From Chloroflexota bacterium (lineage in GTDB: Bacteria; Chloroflexota; Anaerolineae; Anaerolineales; Anaerolineaceae), in contig JAGVUP010000084.1 of the NCBI GenBank assembly GCA_019136215.1, forward strand, positions 1 through 38,244: a DNA stretch of 38,244 bases. The letters are read 5' to 3'. Of this stretch, positions 26,504-34,666 are shown piece after piece (within the stretch, counting starts at the first letter, position 1; each line of letters opens with the position of its first letter). The notes below the pieces were generated by a model, which saw nothing but the letters and a program-made list of their open reading frames with translations, had not been told where the DNA came from and did no database searches. The position numbers and the translations under genes were made by a program.

Positions 26504-27269
26504 GCAGCCAAAAGTCAGCATCATCACCCCCTCCTATAACCAGGCGCGTTTCCTGGAGCAGACCATGCGCAGCGTGCTCGAGCAGGACTATCCCAATCTT
26601 GAATACATCGTCATCGACGGCGGTTCCAAGGACGGCAGCCGGGAAATCATCCAAAAATACGCCGACCGTCTGGCTTATTGGCAGAGCCAAAAGGACAAAG
26701 GGCAGACCGACGCGATCAACCAGGGTTTCGCGCGTGCTACAGGTGAGATACTGGCGTGGCTCAACTCCGATGACGTTTTCTACCCGGGCGCGGTCAGCGC
26801 GGCTGTGCGCCAGCTCCAACGGCACCCTGAAGTCGGCATGGTTTATGGCAACTGCCACTGGATCAACGCGGAAGGCAAAGTGATTGGCGACTTCCCCGCC
26901 GCTCAAACTGACCTTAAAAAGCTGCGCCGCGGCTACGTGCACATCCCACAGCAGACCGCTTTCTTCCGCGCGGAGCTCTGGCGCAAGGTGGCGCCGTTGG
27001 ACGACAGTTTTTACTTCGCCATGGATTACGACCTCTGGACGCGCCTGGCAGCCCTTGCACCCTTGCGTTACGTTCCCGAGGTTTGGGCGGCTTTCCGCCT
27101 GCACGAGGGCGCTAAATCCATCGCCGAGGATGATCGCTGCTGGCCGGAGATGCTGCGCGTGCACTACCGCGATGGCGGGCGCAGGATTTCTCCGCTTACA
27201 CTGAAGTACACCGTCCGCAAGTTGGTGCAGCCTTTGTGGATGTGGCTGCGCAAACGCCGGCTTCATTGA
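26496..27269 (+). CDS. family 2 glycosyltransferase (second of a tandem pair)
   Basis: This 257-residue GT-A enzyme has SIITPSYNQARFLEQTM, VIDGGSKDGSREI, DKGQTDAINQGFARA and LNSDDVFYPGA. It is shorter than its paralog upstream because the C-terminal extension is missing. I prefer the GTG at 26496, with AAGGAG seven bases before it, to the TTG at 26478. It overlaps the first GT gene by eight bases and the two were probably kept to add two successive sugars. Confidence 0.87.
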   Translation: MTEQPKVSIITPSYNQARFLEQTMRSVLEQDYPNLEYIVIDGGSKDGSREIIQKYADRLAYWQSQKDKGQTDAINQGFARATGEILAWLNSDDVFYPGAVSAAVRQLQRHPEVGMVYGNCHWINAEGKVIGDFPAAQTDLKKLRRGYVHIPQQTAFFRAELWRKVAPLDDSFYFAMDYDLWTRLAALAPLRYVPEVWAAFRLHEGAKSIAEDDRCWPEMLRVHYRDGGRRISPLTLKYTVRKLVQPLWMWLRKRRLH

Positions 27270-27290
27270 GAGGTAAAAAGGGAGTTCGAG

Positions 27291-28112
27291 ATGGGAATCG
27301 CAAAGAAAATTGGTACGGCTTTCAAAATCCTGAAACAAAAAGGACTCGCTGGTTTCTGGCACACCGTCCAGCAAAAGATAGTCGCTCTCACCTGCACTGA
27401 TGAGAACGAAATCATTTTTGATGTATTCCAGTCTTCCGCTTATACGGGCGTCATGTGTGACGTGGGCGCGCATCATGGTTACAGCCTGATTCCTTTCGCG
27501 AAAGCCGGATGGCAGGTGTTTGCGTTTGAGCCTGACCCTGTAAATCGCTCGCACTTGCTCGAAAACTCGCGTATCTATCCCGCTGTACAGGTGGACGACC
27601 GCGCGGTTTCAGATAAGGTGGAAGAATCGATCCCTTTCTTTACCTCAAAGGAATCCAGTGGTGTGAGCAGCCTTTCTGCCTTTCTTCCCAGTCATGAATC
27701 ATCATACACAGTCAGTACCACTACGCTCGATGTGTTTTTCCAGGAACGTGGTCTGACCAGCCTGGACTACTTAAAGATTGATACCGAAGGCTTCGATCTG
27801 ATGGTTTTAAAGGGACTGGCGTGGGAAAAGGTTAAACCAAGTGTCATCCTGTGCGAATTTGAAGATGCGAAAACGCAAAAGTTGGGGTACACCTATCAAA
27901 CCCTGGCTGATTACCTGGTAGCCAAAGGCTATCATGTGCTTGTTTCAGAATGGCGCCCGATCGTGAGGTACGGTGAACAGCATTCCTGGAGGGGATACTT
28001 TACCTATCCGCACAGATTGCATGATGAGAAAGCCTGGGGCAACCTGATCGCCACAAACGATGATGAGGTCTATCGCAAGCTTCTCAGGAAATGCAAGCTA
28101 AAAGCAGTGTAG
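27291..28112 (+). CDS. FkbM-family methyltransferase
   Basis: This 273-residue SAM-dependent O-methyltransferase has CDVGAHHGYSLIPFA (motif I), VFAFEPDPVNRSHL and the FkbM hallmark LDYLKIDTEGFDLMVLKG, then VILCEFED. FkbM enzymes methylate hydroxyls on sugars and polyketides. GGGAG six bases before the ATG supports the start. It follows the GT2 pair by 21 bases and probably decorates the sugar they add. Confidence 0.88.
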   Translation: MGIAKKIGTAFKILKQKGLAGFWHTVQQKIVALTCTDENEIIFDVFQSSAYTGVMCDVGAHHGYSLIPFAKAGWQVFAFEPDPVNRSHLLENSRIYPAVQVDDRAVSDKVEESIPFFTSKESSGVSSLSAFLPSHESSYTVSTTTLDVFFQERGLTSLDYLKIDTEGFDLMVLKGLAWEKVKPSVILCEFEDAKTQKLGYTYQTLADYLVAKGYHVLVSEWRPIVRYGEQHSWRGYFTYPHRLHDEKAWGNLIATNDDEVYRKLLRKCKLKAV

Positions 28113-28460
28113 CCAGCCCGGATCAGGCGTCAGTCACTTGTAGTAAGCTGAGGTTGTCAGCTCTTCTGCCTAGCCGGGTGCCATTTACCAGGATCACCAG
28201 GCAGCGCTAGGCTGCGGAACCCAACCGCCTGACTTCGGCTCTCCGGCTTATCAAACCCAGCAACAGGGGCAGGAATGCCAGTATATAGCGGATACCGGTA
28301 GATGCCGACGGGAGGAGATGTCCACATGAAAAGGCTTCGCCTCGGGATGAAAGTGACATTGAATCCTCGCCTCTTGGGATTGTAACGTGCCCAGGATGAA
28401 TAACCGACACCACGCGGGAGTTGGATTAACAAATGACATTTTTTGGTATGATTAGCCCCT
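28113..28460. other. 348-base gap without a supported gene
   Basis: No frame of convincing length or context is visible. A 19-codon frame (ATG at 28326) with a GGGAGGAG motif upstream is probably chance. Pieces of all three + frames read like weak protein with stops between, which would fit decayed coding DNA, but I cannot name a source. The last 15 bases hold the -10-like TATGAT of the GH13 gene. Confidence 0.3.
28447..28452 (+). promoter_or_regulatory. -10-like box for the GH13 gene
   Basis: TATGAT ends eight bases before the GTG at 28461, so transcription would begin almost on the start codon. No ribosome-binding site is present. A good -35 is not visible. Confidence 0.4.
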
Positions 28461-30329
28461 GTGAGACCTACCGATTCGTCCCAACCCGCCTGGCTCGCGC
28501 GGGTGCTGCATGGGCAGACTGCCGACTTTCTCTCTAATCCCAACCCTGCGCTGGGCGAGACGATAAGCCTGCGCCTGCTGATTCCCAGTCAGGCTCAACC
28601 CGACCAGGTTGTTTTGCGCACGATTCCCAATGGAGAGCAGCAGTTCACCGCCATGGAACCACAACCGGCGCGGGGAGGCTGGCGCGTCTGGGAAGCGGTT
28701 TTGAGGATCAACGAGCCGCGAGTCTTGTACCGCTTCGCCATTCAAACAGAGGGCAGGGTCTGGTGGCTGAACGCACTTGGCATCAGCCTGCATAGCCCTC
28801 TGGCGAATTTCGACTTCAAGCTTCTGGCAGATTTTGAACCGATTTCCTGGCTGCAGAGGTCGGTCTTTTATCAGATTTTTCCCGACCGCTTTGCCAATGG
28901 CGATCCAGGCAATGACCCGCTTGAAGAAACCGACCCGGGCTCCGGGGTCACGCGGAAAACCCACCCCTGGGGCGAGCCCGCTCTACGCAGCCGCTATACC
29001 ATCCCATTTTATGGTGGAGACCTGGCAGGGATTGAGGCGCGTCTGGGCTACCTGGAACGGCTCGGCGCCAATGCGCTCTACCTGAATCCCATTTTTACCG
29101 CTTATACCGACCACCGCTACGATGTCAGCAACTTCCGCGAGGTGGACCCGGTTTTAGGCGGCGATGAGGCTCTTGTCTCACTGCGCCGGGCTCTGGACCG
29201 GCGGGACATGCGCGTGGTGTTGGATATCGTCCCAAATCATTGCGGCTATAGGCACCCCTGGTTTCAATCCGCGCTGCAAAATGCTGAGAGCGACAAACGC
29301 GGGTACTTTTACTTTAAAGGAGACAGCTCGGAATACGTCTCGTGGATGGGCTTTCGGCATATGCCCAAGCTCAATTACGCCAATGAATCCCTGCGGCGCG
29401 AAATGATCGAGGACGAAGATTCTATCTTTGCTCATTGGCTTAAGCTGCCCTATTCAGCGGATGGCTGGCGGGTGGATGTGGGCAATATGCTCGGCAGGCA
29501 GGACGCTCACCAAATCAACCCCGAGCTCTTGCGGGCAATCCGCACAGCCGTTAAGCGCGTCTCAGGGGATGCGTACCTCCTGGGCGAAAACTTTTTTGAG
29601 GCTGCTGACCAGCTCCAGGGAGACGGCTGGGATGGGGTGATGAATTACGCGGGCTTTGCTGACCCAATCCTGAACTGGCTTAAAGGTCCCAAGCAGCATG
29701 CCTTGCGCTGTGAGCCGATTCTGGAATCTGCAGTTCCCTGGGACACCGACGCGCTGTTGCGGGCATGGCAAGAAAACCTGGCGTCCATCCCCTGGCAGAT
29801 CGCCCTGCAGCAATTAAATTTGCTGGATAGCCACGACACGCCCCGCCTGCTGACTCGTCTGGATGGAGACAAGGCGCTGTGCCGGCTGGCAGCGGTGGTG
29901 CAATTTTGTTTTCCTGGCGTGCCCTGCCTGTATTACGGCGATGAGATCGGATTGGTGGATGAGGAAGGCTTCGGCTCCCGCAATTGCTTCCCTTGGGATG
30001 AAGCGCGGTGGGACGCAGAAAGCCTGGCGTTTTACCGCACGCTGATCGCGCTTCGGCGGGAAAGCCCGGCTTTGGCGGAGGGTGCGCTTAGGGTCCTCAC
30101 TTTTGACCGCGACTGGTTCCTTTTCGCGCGCGTCCTGGGAGAGGAGTGGGTCATTGTCAGCGCTAACCGCTCCGACCGCCCGCAGCCTGCCGAGCGATTG
30201 GAAGTGCCCGGACTTAATTTGTCCTATGAGAGGGAATTTGGGGCTCTGTTTGGCTCAGGGAATATCCGGGCGGGCGAAGGCTGGCTTGAGCTGCCAGACC
30301 TGCCCCGGGGCGGTGAGGTTTGGCGCTAA
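28461..30329 (+). CDS. GH13 alpha-glucan hydrolase (maltodextrin glucosidase/neopullulanase type)
   Basis: This 622-residue enzyme has no signal peptide, so it acts in the cytoplasm on maltodextrin or glycogen-derived chains. An N-terminal beta domain (about residues 1-125, CBM34-like) precedes the barrel, which begins WLQRSVFYQIFPDRFANG. The GH13 regions are all present: DIVPNH (D255-H260), GWRVDV with nucleophile D339, GENFF with acid/base E376 and SHDTPR with D459. The layout matches MalZ, neopullulanase and cyclomaltodextrinase; specificity cannot be separated by eye. The GTG start follows a -10-like box directly. It is not evidently part of the glycan pathway around it. Confidence 0.88.
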   Translation: MRPTDSSQPAWLARVLHGQTADFLSNPNPALGETISLRLLIPSQAQPDQVVLRTIPNGEQQFTAMEPQPARGGWRVWEAVLRINEPRVLYRFAIQTEGRVWWLNALGISLHSPLANFDFKLLADFEPISWLQRSVFYQIFPDRFANGDPGNDPLEETDPGSGVTRKTHPWGEPALRSRYTIPFYGGDLAGIEARLGYLERLGANALYLNPIFTAYTDHRYDVSNFREVDPVLGGDEALVSLRRALDRRDMRVVLDIVPNHCGYRHPWFQSALQNAESDKRGYFYFKGDSSEYVSWMGFRHMPKLNYANESLRREMIEDEDSIFAHWLKLPYSADGWRVDVGNMLGRQDAHQINPELLRAIRTAVKRVSGDAYLLGENFFEAADQLQGDGWDGVMNYAGFADPILNWLKGPKQHALRCEPILESAVPWDTDALLRAWQENLASIPWQIALQQLNLLDSHDTPRLLTRLDGDKALCRLAAVVQFCFPGVPCLYYGDEIGLVDEEGFGSRNCFPWDEARWDAESLAFYRTLIALRRESPALAEGALRVLTFDRDWFLFARVLGEEWVIVSANRSDRPQPAERLEVPGLNLSYEREFGALFGSGNIRAGEGWLELPDLPRGGEVWR

Positions 30330-30348
30330 ATACGGTTGCGCTTATAAT
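30320..30348 (+). promoter_or_regulatory. promoter of the YihY-type gene
   Basis: TTGGCG (30320-30325), 17 bases, then a consensus TATAAT (30343-30348). Six bases later comes the ATG at 30355, so the predicted transcript is leaderless. The -35 overlaps the stop of the GH13 gene. Confidence 0.5.
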
Positions 30349-30354
30349 CATGAC

Positions 30355-31341
30355 ATGGCAGGTTTGTTTGGTTACTTCAAGAAACGAGTAGAAAACTTGG
30401 AAGGGCGCCAGGGGGAATACCGCGGGCACTTGCGCCGTTTTTACTTGAATCTCAATGATCGCCTGGGCGGGGCTTTGGGCATTATTCGGCATGCTTTCAC
30501 CAATTTCAACCTTGTCCATGCCACGGAAGCTTCCGCCAGCCTGGCATATTACGGTCTTTTTTCCATCTTCCCAATGCTGTTGGCAGCGGTCTCCATTGGT
30601 TCGATGTTCCTGGAAGGCGATGTTGTCAAATTGAAACTTCTGAACCTCATAATGCAGTGGATACCGGTTTCTGCCGACGCGGTCAACGCCCAAATCACCA
30701 CTGTCCTCAATATGCGCGGACCGGTAACGATCGTCGCAATCATCTCCCTGCTTTGGTCCGGTTCGAATGTGTTTGAGAAGGTTATTGTGAACGTAAACCG
30801 CGCTTTCCCGGAGGGAAGCCGACCGGGCTTTTTAAAAAGCCGCGGAATGGCGCTGCTGATTATTGTGTTTATTATCCTGCTTTTCAGCGTCTCCACGGTC
30901 TTCAGCACGGTTCTGGAAATCTTTGAATCCGCGGGAAAAGCGCTTTTCGGAACATCAATCACTTCCTCCACAGCGTGGATAGATTTGATAAAAGTAGTCC
31001 CAGTCCTGTTGAAGTTTCTCTTGTTCCTGGCAATATATACCTGGATACCGCAGAGTACCAACATCCTCTTTTTAGCGCGCCTGATTGGGTCGGCTGTCTC
31101 TGCCCTTTTGTGGGAATCCGCGAGCCGCCTGCTTGGATGGGCGATTTCGAGCGGATTCACCAACTACGAAATTATTTATGGCTCTCTGGCTTCGATGATC
31201 GCGCTTTTGTTCTGGCTTTACATTAGCAGTTACATCCTTTTTCTGGGAGCCCATTTGGTGCACGCGATCGACACGCACCTGAAGCGCAAACAAAACGGCA
31301 CGGAAAAGGGCATTCTGCCGGTCGGGGAGGAAGAAGCATAG
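30355..31341 (+). CDS. YihY/BrkB-family inner membrane protein
   Basis: This 328-residue integral membrane protein has about six hydrophobic helices. The family region HATEASASLAYYGLFSIFP lies early, followed by helices around SLLWSGSNVFEKV, LLIIVFIILLFSVS and the closing YGSLASMIALLFWLYISSYI. The family was once labelled ribonuclease BN in error; its real role is unknown, possibly transport. The ATG at 30355 is preferred over upstream extension because it follows a -10 box and gives the normal N-terminus. It ends on a one-base overlap with the next glycosyltransferase. Confidence 0.85.
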   Translation: MAGLFGYFKKRVENLEGRQGEYRGHLRRFYLNLNDRLGGALGIIRHAFTNFNLVHATEASASLAYYGLFSIFPMLLAAVSIGSMFLEGDVVKLKLLNLIMQWIPVSADAVNAQITTVLNMRGPVTIVAIISLLWSGSNVFEKVIVNVNRAFPEGSRPGFLKSRGMALLIIVFIILLFSVSTVFSTVLEIFESAGKALFGTSITSSTAWIDLIKVVPVLLKFLLFLAIYTWIPQSTNILFLARLIGSAVSALLWESASRLLGWAISSGFTNYEIIYGSLASMIALLFWLYISSYILFLGAHLVHAIDTHLKRKQNGTEKGILPVGEEEA

Positions 31342-32207
31342 TGGACCTTTCCATCTGCCTTGTCTCCCTGAACGCGCTCAAATACCTGAAACCCCTGCTG
31401 GCTTCGGTCAGGAAGTACACCACCGGTTTGGATTACGAGATTGTTATGGCGGATAACGCTTCCACGGATGGGACAGCAGACTGGATCGCGGAGACCTGTC
31501 CGGAAATCACCCTGATCCGTAATCAACAAAACATCGGTTTCACCCGCGGGAACAACCAGGCGATGAACCTGGCTAAGGGCGACTTCCTGCTGCTGCTTAA
31601 CCCCGACACCCTGCTGACAGAGGACTGTTTTGGTCCGCAAATCGACTACTTGCGAGCAAATCCGCAGGTGGGCATCTCAATCCCGAAGGTGCTCAACGCG
31701 GATGGCAGCTTCCAGCAACAGTCGCGCAGGGGAGACGCGCGCCCCGTGGAAGTGTTTGGCTATTTTCTCCGTTTGGGCAGGCTCTTTCCGGAGAACAAGG
31801 CGCTCAATGGCTACTTACAATCCTGGCTCCCAGAGGATGAAATCGCTGAAGTTAAAGCTGTTTCGGGCTCCTGCATGTTCATTCGGCGGGAAGTTTATGA
31901 GGAAATCGGCGGCTTGGATGAGCGGTTCTTTGCCTACCAGGAAGACAGCGACTACTGCCTGCGAGCCCGGGATGCTGGCTGGAAGGTGATGTACGTGCCC
32001 CTCAGCAGTATCATCCACTACGCGGGCGAGGGCGGTTCAAAAACCCAGCCATACCGCTCCATCTACCAGTGGCACCGCTCCTACTACTTGTACTACCGCA
32101 AACACTTCGCCCGCAAGCACTGCTTCCTCTTTAATGGGTTCTACTATCTGGTCATGCTCGCCAAGCTCCTTCTTGCCTTTCTTAAGCGCTTTGTAAAGGG
32201 GCGTTGA
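31341..32207 (+). CDS. family 2 glycosyltransferase (rhamnosyltransferase-like)
   Basis: This 288-residue GT-A enzyme has ICLVSLNALKYLKPLL, VMADNASTDGTADW, NIGFTRGNNQAM, LLLNPDTLL (metal motif) and the late GGLDERFFAYQEDSDYCLR. These are the hallmarks of WbbL-type rhamnosyl- or galactofuranosyl-transferases. It starts at GTG with GGGGAGG ten bases upstream, overlapping the YihY-type stop by one base. The basic, hydrophobic C-terminus may bind the membrane. Confidence 0.88.
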   Translation: MDLSICLVSLNALKYLKPLLASVRKYTTGLDYEIVMADNASTDGTADWIAETCPEITLIRNQQNIGFTRGNNQAMNLAKGDFLLLLNPDTLLTEDCFGPQIDYLRANPQVGISIPKVLNADGSFQQQSRRGDARPVEVFGYFLRLGRLFPENKALNGYLQSWLPEDEIAEVKAVSGSCMFIRREVYEEIGGLDERFFAYQEDSDYCLRARDAGWKVMYVPLSSIIHYAGEGGSKTQPYRSIYQWHRSYYLYYRKHFARKHCFLFNGFYYLVMLAKLLLAFLKRFVKGR

Positions 32208-32250
32208 CCCTCCTTTTTGCCAATCTCTCTGTTGGCTGCTTAAGATCCAT

Positions 32251-32621
32251 CCTGCGGGCACCTGCCCCTTCGTACGGCTGGGCCTTGGTCCAGCCGCTTG
32301 GCTTTGGAGGCTGAGATTGTCGGAGGGAGCGAGAGAAAAGAACGTTAAGGATGATAATGACACAGGACCAAAGGGAAGGCGGCAGGAGTGATACCCTGCC
32401 TCATCCGCAACGATATTGTATTTTGAGCCGGCATTTTTCTGGACTTGAACCTTCATTTGTTGGGTTGAGGGCAAAAATGTAGGGAGATGATAAAGTGTCC
32501 GAAGGATATTAGGGACGGACACAAACAATGTTGAAGGATACACGCTAAATCACCACCAATCCGCCGAAACAAACAGAGCCGCGCTGTACGGATGGGGCAT
32601 ATGCCCGCAGGGTATCACTCC
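32251..32621. repeat. three partial copies of one short repeat, one inverted
   Basis: Bases 32251-32268 pair with 32594-32611 in inverted orientation at 16 of 18 positions. Bases 32385-32399 are an exact 15-base inverted match to 32607-32621. Both matches fall on the same right-hand unit (about 32584-32621), so at least three related copies exist, two forward and one reversed, with internal deletions. Confidence 0.55.
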
Positions 32622-32723
32622 ACCCGCTTCCATCGGCGGGTTGAGGACGGTCATAAGACTGTAAAACAATGGTTCGGATTGTCCTCAACCCCGCCCTACA
32701 AAAAAAATTGTGCCTTCGGACAC
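32495..32723. repeat. 229-base segment bounded by an 11-base inverted repeat
   Basis: GTGTCCGAAGG at 32495-32505 is the exact reverse complement of 32713-32723. Part of the left arm also pairs locally with CGGACAC at 32516-32522. No target-site duplication is visible at the ends, so a transposon origin is unproven. Confidence 0.45.
32635..32695. repeat. long imperfect hairpin
   Basis: GGCGGGTTGAGGAC (32635-32648) pairs with GTCCTCAACCCCGCC (32681-32695), with one extra C in the right arm. The stem can be extended inward by four pairs that include G-T. The loop is about 24-32 bases. No T tract follows directly, so it does not look like a standard terminator. Confidence 0.6.
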
Positions 32724-33014
32724 GCTCATCAGACCCACTCCAGGATTAAGCAGCCTGACCTGACCTCATCCATCCTCGCCCCATTCCATAGCGGTGAAGG
32801 CTGAGCTGACGAAGCAAGAGACATCGAAAATCAATGCCTGTTTTGGGCTCTCATTGATGATCTTATGATCCTGAATGCCAAAGGGAAATGCTGCCAATTT
32901 TCCGGGTCTTCCTTGGAAAATGTATCCAGGGTTATTGGTTGCGATTGCTCTGGAGTCTATATAGGTTGTGTGGTGCGGGGAATATCATGCTAAAATTACG
33001 GGAAAGGTGTTGTT

Positions 33015-33464
33015 ATGGTTGAAGATCCAAAAATCAGAGAAACAATCGACAGAGCCAGCCAGCGCGACCGGTTTTGGGCAATCCTTTTCCCGATCATTCT
33101 ATTCAGCCTAATCGCAGTGGGGCTGATCGGATGGATAGCGCTCAAAGACGGGTTTGGCGCGGCGGACATTTCGGACCTCGCGGGGGTAGCCGTGGTGCTG
33201 CTTTCGCTGCCATTTTTTCTGCTTGGTTTGCTCGCGTTGCTGCTGCTGGTTGGACTGAGCATCGGCATTTTTAAACTGCGCGGACTTGTGCCCCTGGCGG
33301 GCAGCAAGCTCAGAGAGTATCTGGCTGTCGGGAAGCATTATCTGCTTCTCGCGGAGGACGCGTCTGTGAAGCCGATTTTTGAACTGAGAGGATTGAAAGC
33401 TAAAATTGACCAAATTGGAACGAGTCTGACCGACCGGTTCGCACAAAAAGGAAAAAACTTATGA
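33015..33464 (+). CDS. small two-helix membrane protein
   Basis: This 149-residue protein has a charged N-terminus (about 20 residues), two hydrophobic helices (about 22-44 and 55-85, the second leucine-rich) and a charged, helical C-terminal tail. I recognise no family. GGAAAGGTG lies shortly before the ATG. The stop overlaps the next small membrane gene (ATGA), so the two probably form a pair. Confidence 0.65.
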   Translation: MVEDPKIRETIDRASQRDRFWAILFPIILFSLIAVGLIGWIALKDGFGAADISDLAGVAVVLLSLPFFLLGLLALLLLVGLSIGIFKLRGLVPLAGSKLREYLAVGKHYLLLAEDASVKPIFELRGLKAKIDQIGTSLTDRFAQKGKNL

Positions 33465-33667
33465 AACCAAGCATTCGAACACTGACACTCGTGATTGGAA
33501 CCCTGGCTGGCGCTTTTATTGGCTATCGGGCGGCGATGACTTTCATCGAGCAATCCGAAGCGGAAAACAAGAGCGTTCCCCTCACCGCGCAGCAAGGGCT
33601 GCAGGTCGGTTTAACGGCGCTCGGCGCGCTGAAGCAACTCACGGGGATCAGTCAGAACAAAAAATAA
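33461..33667 (+). CDS. 68-residue single-helix membrane protein
   Basis: A basic start (MKPSIRT) is followed by one hydrophobic helix with small residues in register (GTLAGAFIGYRAA, a glycine-zipper look), then a polar, mostly helical tail. ATGA-coupled to the gene before it. Function unknown; an assembly or partner role with the upstream membrane protein is possible. Confidence 0.65.
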   Translation: MKPSIRTLTLVIGTLAGAFIGYRAAMTFIEQSEAENKSVPLTAQQGLQVGLTALGALKQLTGISQNKK

Positions 33668-33684
33668 TCCGGAGGTTCTGACTT

Positions 33685-34614
33685 TTGTTTGAGCTTGTTT
33701 TTTTGGGCACGTCCGCGTCCGCGCCCTCTATCAAACGCGGTTTGTCTTCCCTTATCGTGAAACACGATGAATACCGCTTTATGGTGGACTGCGGCGAGGG
33801 CACACAGCGGCAGATCCTGAGGTCTGGCGTTGGTTTTAAACGGCTGAACCACATCCTGCTGACTCATGGGCACCTCGATCATATCCTCGGTCTGGCGGGC
33901 ATGCTTTCCACCTTTATGCGCTGGGAGGCGATCGAGGAAGTTAATATTTACGGCAGCCGGCACACGATGGACCGTGTAAGCGATCTGATCAATGGGGTGG
34001 TCTTGAGGGGTGCTGCCGCTCCGATGCCCCTGAACCTGCTGGAAATCCGACCGGGGCTTATCTTTCAGGCTAAGCATTTCAGCGTGCAGGCTTTCCCGGT
34101 GGATCACCGGGGGTCTTCTTCGCTGGGGTATCGTTTCACCGAAAAAAGTCACCGCCCCTTCCTCTCCGATGCGGCAGAACAGCTTGGCGTGCCAAATGGA
34201 CCATGCCGGCGCGACCTCGTGCAGGGGAAGGCGATCACTCTGGAAGACGGAAGAGTGGTCAAACCGGAGGATGTGCTTGGGAAGGAACGCCCCGGGGTCA
34301 GCCTGGTGATTGTCGGCGACGTGGGCAAACCGGAAAAACTTCATGAGCATGTTTCCGGAGCGGATGTGATGGTGATCGAGGCAACGTATCTTGCGGAAGA
34401 CGCGGAGATGGCGAGAACCTTCGGGCATTCCACTGCCACGGAAGTGGCGCGTCTGGCTGCGGAAAGCGGCGTTGGGCAGTTGATTCTCACGCACCTCTCC
34501 CGACGCTACCGGGACGAAGATGTCCTGGCGGAAGCCCGCGCGATTTTTCCAGAGACTTATCTCGCCTATGACTTTGACCGCTTCGAAGTCCGCAAACCCG
34601 GGCAAGGGGACTGA
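33685..34614 (+). CDS. rnz: ribonuclease Z (tRNA 3' endonuclease)
   Basis: This metallo-beta-lactamase-fold nuclease cuts precursor tRNA after the discriminator base. That fits this genome, where the visible tRNAs lack encoded CCA. The zinc motif is H61-G-H63-L-D65-H66 in LLTHGHLDHILG. GTSASAPSIKRGLSSLIV and DCGEGTQRQI are at the N-terminus, and the late motifs FGHSTATEVA and LTHLSRRY bring the remaining ligands. At 309 residues it is a standard short-form RNase Z. It starts at TTG with GGAGG upstream. Confidence 0.92.
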   Translation: MFELVFLGTSASAPSIKRGLSSLIVKHDEYRFMVDCGEGTQRQILRSGVGFKRLNHILLTHGHLDHILGLAGMLSTFMRWEAIEEVNIYGSRHTMDRVSDLINGVVLRGAAAPMPLNLLEIRPGLIFQAKHFSVQAFPVDHRGSSSLGYRFTEKSHRPFLSDAAEQLGVPNGPCRRDLVQGKAITLEDGRVVKPEDVLGKERPGVSLVIVGDVGKPEKLHEHVSGADVMVIEATYLAEDAEMARTFGHSTATEVARLAAESGVGQLILTHLSRRYRDEDVLAEARAIFPETYLAYDFDRFEVRKPGQGD

Positions 34615-34650
34615 TTCGTTGAGCCGGTAAGGCTGTCGGAGCTTTCGTGT

Positions 34651-34656
34651 TAGAAT
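34651..34656 (+). promoter_or_regulatory. -10-like box before maf
   Basis: TAGAAT ends ten bases before the ATG at 34667, leaving at most a few bases of leader. No ribosome-binding site or clear -35 is visible. Confidence 0.35.
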
Positions 34657-34666
34657 CCCAACTTGT

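Larger units (their letters stand above)
32208..33014. other. 807-base gene-free stretch with degenerate repeats
   Basis: No gene can be supported here. The stretch contains several inverted repeats listed separately, plus a simple hairpin CGGCTGG/CCAGCCG (32275-32281 with 32290-32296) that may help end transcription of the upstream gene. A TAAAAT near 32991 could serve the gene at 33015. The repeat mixture suggests remains of small mobile elements. Confidence 0.5.

Noticed and set aside
26316-27554. 412-codon - strand frame over the GT2 pair and FkbM gene
   Set aside because: Antisense shadow of three well-supported genes with no domain of its own.
30082-30354. Upstream extension of the YihY-type frame
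   Set aside because: It overlaps the end of the GH13 gene in another frame; the ATG at 30355 directly after a promoter gives the normal protein start.
32495-32723. Intact insertion sequence
   Set aside because: The 11-base inverted ends enclose no transposase frame and have no target duplication.
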